From Actinomucor elegans (Eukaryota; Mucoromycota; Mucoromycetes; Mucorales; Mucoraceae): a DNA stretch of 64,000 nt. Shown here in pieces: positions 58,142 through 64,000 of the stretch. The stretch's first letter is position 1, and every line of letters begins with the position of its first letter. Both the position numbers and the translations under genes were made by a program. Under the pieces are notes generated by a model. That model made no database searches. It saw nothing but the letters and a program-made list of their open reading frames with translations, and had not been told where the DNA came from. The stretch spans positions 1-64,000 of the forward strand of contig JAMSLZ010000010.1 in NCBI GenBank assembly GCA_026027325.1, written 5' to 3'.

Positions 58142-59498
58142 TTACGATTTCTTTTTTGTACTAATAGAAAGACGTTTTCCATTTGGTCTACTTTTTCTTA
58201 GAGCCAAGGCATCCTCTTCGCTCATTTCATCGGCTGTATCAGTGAGCGTATTATATTGATTATGAATTATAGTGTGTGTATAAGTATTAGTTTTGTGGGT
58301 TTTTGGTATCACATGTGATATTATATCAGCTTCTGCTTCAGCATCTTGTTGGTAGAGTATCTTATTTACAAGGCCGATAGGTATGTCATGAAGTTCTGGT
58401 ATCCAATCGGATGGTCGATCAGATACTAATTCTCTATCCAAGCTCATTAAATTTGCATGTTCATCTATGTTTGGTTAAGCATTTAGTGTGTATCCACCAT
58501 TCATCAGTAACTTGTATTACCTGTAATACAATGCAAAGAGTCTAATGGAGCAGTGTTCATTAAATTGAGGGTCATGAACGATATAAAGATAAACCAGACA
58601 AATGTCATTAGCCAAATAGGTGTAGCAAGTGCCCAATATCGATTTGGATAGTATGTAATTCCAAGCCTATGTAGGATCTCGTCAGGAACATAGGCCCAGA
58701 TCAAGTAAATACCTATCGAATATCTTAGTTTGATACATACAAAAGCGTACTTGAATCTTACCAAACACAACGAAGGAGGCCAGGTACATGACAAAGCCGT
58801 AATACTCGTATGCTGGAGTTTTATTCGTAATAGCTACAGGTGGTGCCCTTTCCACTTGAGGCAAATTATATGACACTCTAATAAACGCGTATAAATTACC
58901 TAGTTCATAGCATTTATAACCTACAGTCGTGACTTACTCTGAATACGACCTCGGTCTATGCCCTTTCTTTCCTAGCTGCGCTTGGGATTGCTTTCCTTTA
59001 GCCGAGTTTGAAAAATGTATACTGTTGGCTACTACTGGTAAGGTAGATTGCTTGTAATCGCGGATTTCTTCGTCTACAATCGCTGTCTTTCCATACTTGG
59101 TGTTCAAAAAACTGCTGAATGAATGCCGTCTTTTAGAAATACTGTGAATGAAGCAGGTTATTAGTAACGATGTATGCGGATCTTTAGAAATCGTTATGTT
59201 TACGTTTAATTTTACGTTACATTGGCTTTTTAGGTTGTTCTGTCATCTTGACTGTATCAACAGATTCTTGCTGGCTACGCCCACGTCGCATTGTGGTAGA
59301 CAGATCAGTCATTTGTTTTTTCGACAGGGTTGCTGTGGCAGATGATATCGCATAATTCACTAGATTAGGTAGCGATGGTGTAGATCGCGAAGTCGCGAGT
59401 GTCATGGATTGGGCATTTTTGGCTAGAAATCGTCTTGCGATGTGATCTGCTGTAGTAGATGGTTTTTCGGAATATTTCTTCTCTTGATTTATAGCCAT
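58142..59498 (-). CDS. GPI19: GPI-GlcNAc transferase subunit PIG-P / Gpi19, with N-terminal extension
   Basis: Subunit of the ER enzyme that starts GPI-anchor synthesis. About five exons: 59498-about 59221, about 59142-58940, about 58876-58763, about 58712-58521 and about 58460-58142. The PIG-P domain is clear: AYEYYGFVMYLASFVVFG (membrane helix 1), IYLIWAYVPDEILHRLGITY, YPNRYWALATP, a second membrane helix (MTFVWFIFISFMTLNLMNT), then APLDSLHCITDEHA and the C-terminal ELHDIPIGLVNKILY. About 160 residues rich in Ser, Thr, Lys and Arg precede the domain, which makes the protein longer than the animal form. A short basic tail (RPNGKRLSISTKKKS) ends it. Exon ends are estimates. Confidence 0.88.
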
Positions 59499-60503
59499 GT
59501 ATTTTGCCAGTAGCTACTCATGGATAAAACTATAAAGCAACCTCGAGTTCAGTTTTTGGTCAAAGTCGCTTTAAAAAGGTGACTAGCTTTGCCCAATATT
59601 TAGGTAGTGCGTGTGTAACAATTGTATAGTTGATTTAGATAGCTATTTCTTGACCAACATATTATTATTATCTGGTAATTTTAATTCCCTTGCTTCAATC
59701 AAATACTATTATTCATGGAACTGAACACATAGCAACACATATCAGTAGAATAGTAATAATAGTATTCAATAGCAACGATAAAATAGTCTATCATGGTATG
59801 TGCTAGGTTTTTTCAATACAAACAACAAATGTAGACCAACATAATAATAGTTGAGATTTACCTACGATACCGATGTCCCTTCCAGTCGTTTATTATAGTA
59901 TGTTTAAGTAATAACTATCTATTGGATTTTCTTTTTCTGTGCCTCTTTTTGATTACTTATTAAGTACTAAATAAGGTGGAGCAAGCATTATAAAGAAATG
60001 CCTCATTCATATACAGTGTGTCTCTGTAAGGACTCTACTGCCGATAGTATGTAATAATTTTGTAGCTGAATAGGCACAAGAAATCGTTGATTTGCAGAAA
60101 TTGGACATTCAGATCACCATACTGTCTATAGCTCAAAAATTAGGATGACAGTTTTTAATATAGTTAATAATGCTACTACCAAGTCAAACAGAAAAGTTAA
60201 TAGATGCAGTGACTCATTTTGCATACTATTCGGATGCGACATTTGACAAGGATCGGTTGGGAGATCTACAAATCTATTGGCCTGGTCAACATAAAATGCG
60301 TCACCGCAGCTAATCGCTGAAATGCAATATAGCCATTGGTAGTAGCTCTTGTCGACGTGGCAGTTTATTTTCAAATCGCATGATCATTAGATGCAATACT
60401 AAATCATAATAGTAAGCCACGTAATGTGGACACACACTAAAAATATGTGTTTGCACGAAAAATGTGGGCCTAATTGGGTGATGCACACTAACGTATAGAT
60501 TTA
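59499..60503. other. Intergenic region with a degenerate dispersed repeat
   Basis: No gene is supported. About 60190-60290 is the fourth copy of the repeat described for 54384-56327. Confidence 0.45.
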
Positions 60504-61573
60504 TTATAGCTTACTACTAGTGGAACTTGTTTCGCCTATATATCTCCACTTTTGATTGGCAATGCCATATACGTTATAAGGATCGTATGGGTCAGCTTGA
60601 TGAATTTTTTTAAATGAATCAGTATCAACCATCTCTACTTTCCCATCATGGTATAGTTTAATAAGATGTAATCTGATAGTACGTGCTACTAGAATCATTA
60701 TTTCTTCGCCATAGTCCTTTTTTCCACTTATTCTCTCTACCAATTCAACTGGCGTCCAAGTCTGTTTGGTATTCTGACACATTAGATCCAAAATTTTCTT
60801 TTCTTTGGCCATCCTTTGTGATAGATACTGATCTATTTTCTGTATACAATTGTACACTATATCACCATGGCCAGGATAAAGGCGTGCTGGATCCAGTCTC
60901 TGAATGCGCTTTAATGTACCAATGTACTGTGTCAAGTCCTGAAATGTCACAAAACCATACCCCGTGATACAATCCGCGGTAAACAAGGTATCTTCTTCCT
61001 CCAAGTGAAATGAGCAATGATCTTTGGTATGGCCGGGTGTATACACTACGCGGATATGCGCTTGTTCATCTACTTTTATGATCTGGTTATCCTTCAAATC
61101 TCTGATGAATATGTTTTTTGGAAAACCCTCCAAGTTTTTAAAAAAGGGAATATCGACAAGTAACGGAAACTTGTGAACTTGAATGTGATGTCCCTGTCCG
61201 TTAAGTTCAGAAGCCATAATATCACTTAGCCCACCCCAATGATCTCTATGGCAATGGCTCAAGAGAATATCAGATATGTATGCCTCAGGATGAATGGCTT
61301 TTAGAGATTGGATTAAAAGTGGTATGTAACCTGGCTGGCCTTCTCCACAATCAATCAATACTTTACGATGGCCTGTGCCGATGAGATATGTATTGGTTCC
61401 TATAATAAAGCTAAACGTTTAATATATGCCGCCAACAAATAAATCAGTGGCCTACCTTGAAGCGTAAACTTCCCCGGATTTAATCCCATTACTCGCCATA
61501 CCCTTTCAGATAATTGCGTAAAGTCCGGCAAAGCGGGAAGGTCAGATCTACTCTTAATTTTGTAATATGACAT
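60504..61573 (-). CDS. LACTB2-like metallo-beta-lactamase-fold hydrolase
   Basis: Two exons, 61573-about 61458 and about 61400-60504, give about 330 residues. Start ATG at 61573 (MSYYKIKSRSDLPALPDFTQ). The metal-binding signature is HCHRDHWGG (H-x-H-x-D-H type), followed by the TPGHTKDH histidine, LFTADCITGYG aspartate and LYPGHGDIV histidine, so all dinuclear zinc ligands are present. A C-terminal winged-helix region (RISGKKDYGEEIMILVARTI) is typical of LACTB2, which in animals is a mitochondrial single-strand RNA endonuclease. No obvious mitochondrial presequence is seen here. It could also be called a glyoxalase II-like hydrolase, but the tail favours LACTB2. Confidence 0.88.
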
Positions 61574-61977
61574 TAAGAAAGAAATAAAAAAGAAAGAGAC
61601 ATTTACTCAGCAAGTTGCCATGTTATATATCCCGAAAATAGTACGCACTTATCGAGATTACTGCACCCCTTAGATTACTATTTGGGTTTCTTGTTGCGAA
61701 GAAAGTAAATAGTAATTTGTCCTTATGAAATATGCTAGTCCTCTATATTTAACCTAATCCAGGCTGGAGGCTGAAGCCGTTCAAGCCAGTGCCTGATTTG
61801 GTATACTTTAAACCGAAATATAGAAGAAAAAAAAAGGTCCGGTTAAACGAATACACCTCCTTTTTCCCAGGATCCATAGTATATAATTGTAGTGAGATCC
61901 GGATTTCAATAGTAGGCGGTATCACCATGGATATTGTTATTAAATGACAGTTTATTATACAGAATTGAAATGAGAAA
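61574..61977. other. Intergenic region between LACTB2-like gene and LIAS
   Basis: No gene seen. Confidence 0.5.
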
Positions 61978-63314
61978 TTATAATGACTTTTCAGCCTTTG
62001 AGGCTTCAGTAGATGCTTCTGGAGTGACGGGCAAACCCTTACGCTTCTTCAAGATATTACCGATATAGAATTCACCTGCCTTATAACTTGATCTGACCAA
62101 AGGACCACTTGCAACGTATTTGAATCCCATTTCCATACCTGTTGTTTCCCAATGCTTAAACTTCTCAGGAGTAACATATTCATGAACCTTCATATGTCTC
62201 TTGGTAGGTCTCATGTACTGACCAAGAGTAACACAGTCAACATCGGCCTCACGAAGATCTTTCAATGTTTGCAACACTTCTTCATCCGTTTCACCACAAC
62301 CCAGCATAATAGAAGTCTTGGTAATCAAATCAGGCTTTACTTTCTTGGCATGCTTCAATACACCAATGGATTGACGGAAACCAGCACGACGATCACGGAC
62401 AAAAGGTGTTAAAGCTTCAACTGTTTCGATGTTATGAGCATATACGTCCAAACCAGATAGTGCCACAGTCTCGACGCCATTGAGATTACCACCGAAATCA
62501 CCTGTCAAACACTCGACAAGAATATGAGGTGCCTTTTGCTTGATTTTACGAATAGTTTCAGCAAAGTGATTGGAACCACCATCAGTAAGATCATCACGAT
62601 CAACACTGGTCAAAACAACGTAATCTAAACCCCAGCGACTGATAGCTTCAGAGGTGTGTTCAGGTTCATGGGGATCTAAAGGTTTGGGTGCTCTGTTGGT
62701 CTTGACAGAACAGAAACGACAGCCACGAGTACATTCATCGCCCATCAACATGATAGTAGCTGTAGCAGTTTGATGCTCACCACCACCCCAACAATCACCG
62801 ACATTAGGACATCTAGCTTCTTCGCAGACAGTGTGAAGCTTCAAACCACGCAAATCTCTCTTAATTTTACCAAAATTCTTTCCCGAGGGGATTTCTGTCT
62901 TTAACCATTCTGGCAAACGAGGTTGTTTTCTATCATGCAATATTTATAATGAGAAACAATATGAAGAAACCTGTCAACTACTTACAATTTAGTAGTCTTT
63001 ACTTTCTTGCCCTCAACCACAGTCTCTCTTAACTCCAAAGCCTCGGTATGAGTCATTTTCTCGTAGCCAGGGTTGACAAATTCATCCAAGCCATTGCTGT
63101 CCTCAGCTTGCAACTTGCTTCGAAGTTCTTGGAGCCTTGAAGACTTTTTATTATCAGGTACAGCAGTAGCATGGTTGCGAATTTGGTGTTGAGTCTAATA
63201 CAAGTATTATTAATTGATTTTCAAGGTTTTGACTAGCTACTGACTTACAGCTACGGTCAATGTACGAGGATAAGAATAAGCAACTCTCGTGGAAATGTTT
63301 CTTAACAACGACAT
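61978..63314 (-). CDS. LIP5: Lipoyl synthase, mitochondrial
   Basis: A radical SAM enzyme that inserts two sulfurs into octanoyl groups on E2 and H proteins in mitochondria. Three exons: 63314-about 63250, about 63192-62987 and about 62940-61978, about 400 residues. The N-terminus ([20 protein letters not shown]) is basic and Ser/Thr-rich, a plausible presequence. The auxiliary iron-sulfur cluster motif [12 protein letters not shown] (C-x4-C-x5-C) and the radical SAM motif CTRGCRFC (C-x3-C-x2-C) are both intact. Further family blocks are [56 protein letters not shown] and the C-terminal [14 protein letters not shown] with the conserved serine cluster ligand. No defect is seen. Confidence 0.95.
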
Positions 63315-64000
63315 GATCTATTATATAATATATACAAAAACAGAGAAACACAAAAAGAGAGCTTGGGAGAAAGGGAGATAAAGATAAAAGATGGGAAGTG
63401 TTGGGGATTTGTTTTTTACCATCAAAATGGAGGAATTTGAATCTCGGTGACTGTCCTTCCACCGAGTTCACATCTGTGCCTTTAAAGGTAACATTTAAAT
63501 CAAAGAAGTATGTGATAGGTACAGAGTTTTTTTTTTTGAGCAAGAACCATAAGAACTTGGGTATACATTAATAAGGTAATGAAGCAGGTATACTCGTTAA
63601 AAAAAGTTGAATGAATCTTTGTGGTGATTGAATTGGAGTAATAAAGAACCTATCTAGCCCTCCTATTATATGAATTTGGTGTTTTAGAGACGTGTATTAA
63701 AGATCAAGTTTAGCTCGAAGACCTCTAAAACAAACTGATATTTACAAATATTTACTTTACATGTCATTGGTTTGCTTTCTCTCTTTATGTTATATTTATT
63801 CGGTTCAATATCAAAGGATTATGCATGAGTAAAAGCGATTTGCGCCTATTCTTTTATACAGGATGTTACTATAAACTGGTAACATTTAATGTTGTGCGCT
63901 TTTAAACCATTGTCTATATTGACTCATACTATTTTCTGACTTTTAGGCTACTTTTTTTTTGTAGTGATAAAGCACAGATCGATAGCTTATCATCATCAAC
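63315..64000. other. Window edge, LIAS upstream region; no gene seen
   Basis: Low-complexity and AT-rich. No ORF with a domain; the promoter side of LIAS. Confidence 0.5.

Noticed and set aside
1..64000. CRISPR array, rRNA operon, bacterial-type operon or prophage
   Set aside because: No regular short spaced repeats, no rRNA sequence recognised, and all genes have eukaryotic introns and families.

Overview
The window is one chromosome end of a fungus, most likely in Mucoromycota and close to Mucorales. It opens with exact (CCCTAA)n telomere repeats. The right half is a compact set of conserved eukaryotic genes with introns of about 45-70 bp. The left half is an AT-rich subtelomeric graveyard of nested transposons. 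No taxon can be fixed without a database search.

Layout. 1-90 telomere. 91-2630 decayed telomere-like DNA carrying one solo 402-bp repeat. 2637-7640 is a broken subtelomeric gene of unknown function, cut by a DDE transposon at 3669-5767. 7701-12659 holds two unrelated partial Ty3/gypsy elements separated by an apparently complete Merlin-type (IS1595-like) DNA transposon at 9411-11799. 13137-16084 is an inverted copy of a 506-bp LTR, split by a second DDE transposon at 13259-15696. 17029-27436 is one decayed gag gene broken by four insertions: a solo 403-bp repeat, a solo LTR, a 7.4-kb CACTA/CMC transposon and another solo LTR. From about 29 kb onward the region is gene-rich: URB2/NPA2, the PP2A activator PTPA, MOT1/BTAF1, a small zinc-motif ORF, GART, SRP72, a large uncharacterised protein, an MFS transporter, glutamine synthetase, PIG-P, a LACTB2-like hydrolase and lipoyl synthase.

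The most unusual system is the pair of elements at 3669-5767 and 13259-15696. Each encodes an intact single-ORF DDE transposase of the Harbinger-like (DDE_Tnp_4) type with a C-terminal chromodomain. Each is built like an LTR retrotransposon: the ORF lies between two essentially identical direct repeats (220 bp and about 402 bp), and single copies of the 402-bp repeat also occur alone, like solo LTRs. Composites and solos all have 3-bp target duplications (AGA, AAA, CTT, ATT). Several sites are verified inside this window by an empty paralogous site or by restoration of an interrupted reading frame. Both families share the terminal signature GAGNNACRTT at both ends of every repeat. I know of no described superfamily with this architecture, but I could not search.

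The core genes serve housekeeping roles: ribosome biogenesis (URB2), transcription (MOT1), protein targeting (SRP72), GPI anchors (PIG-P), purine and glutamine synthesis (GART, GS), lipoylation (LIAS) and phosphatase activation (PTPA). They are not functionally linked to one another.
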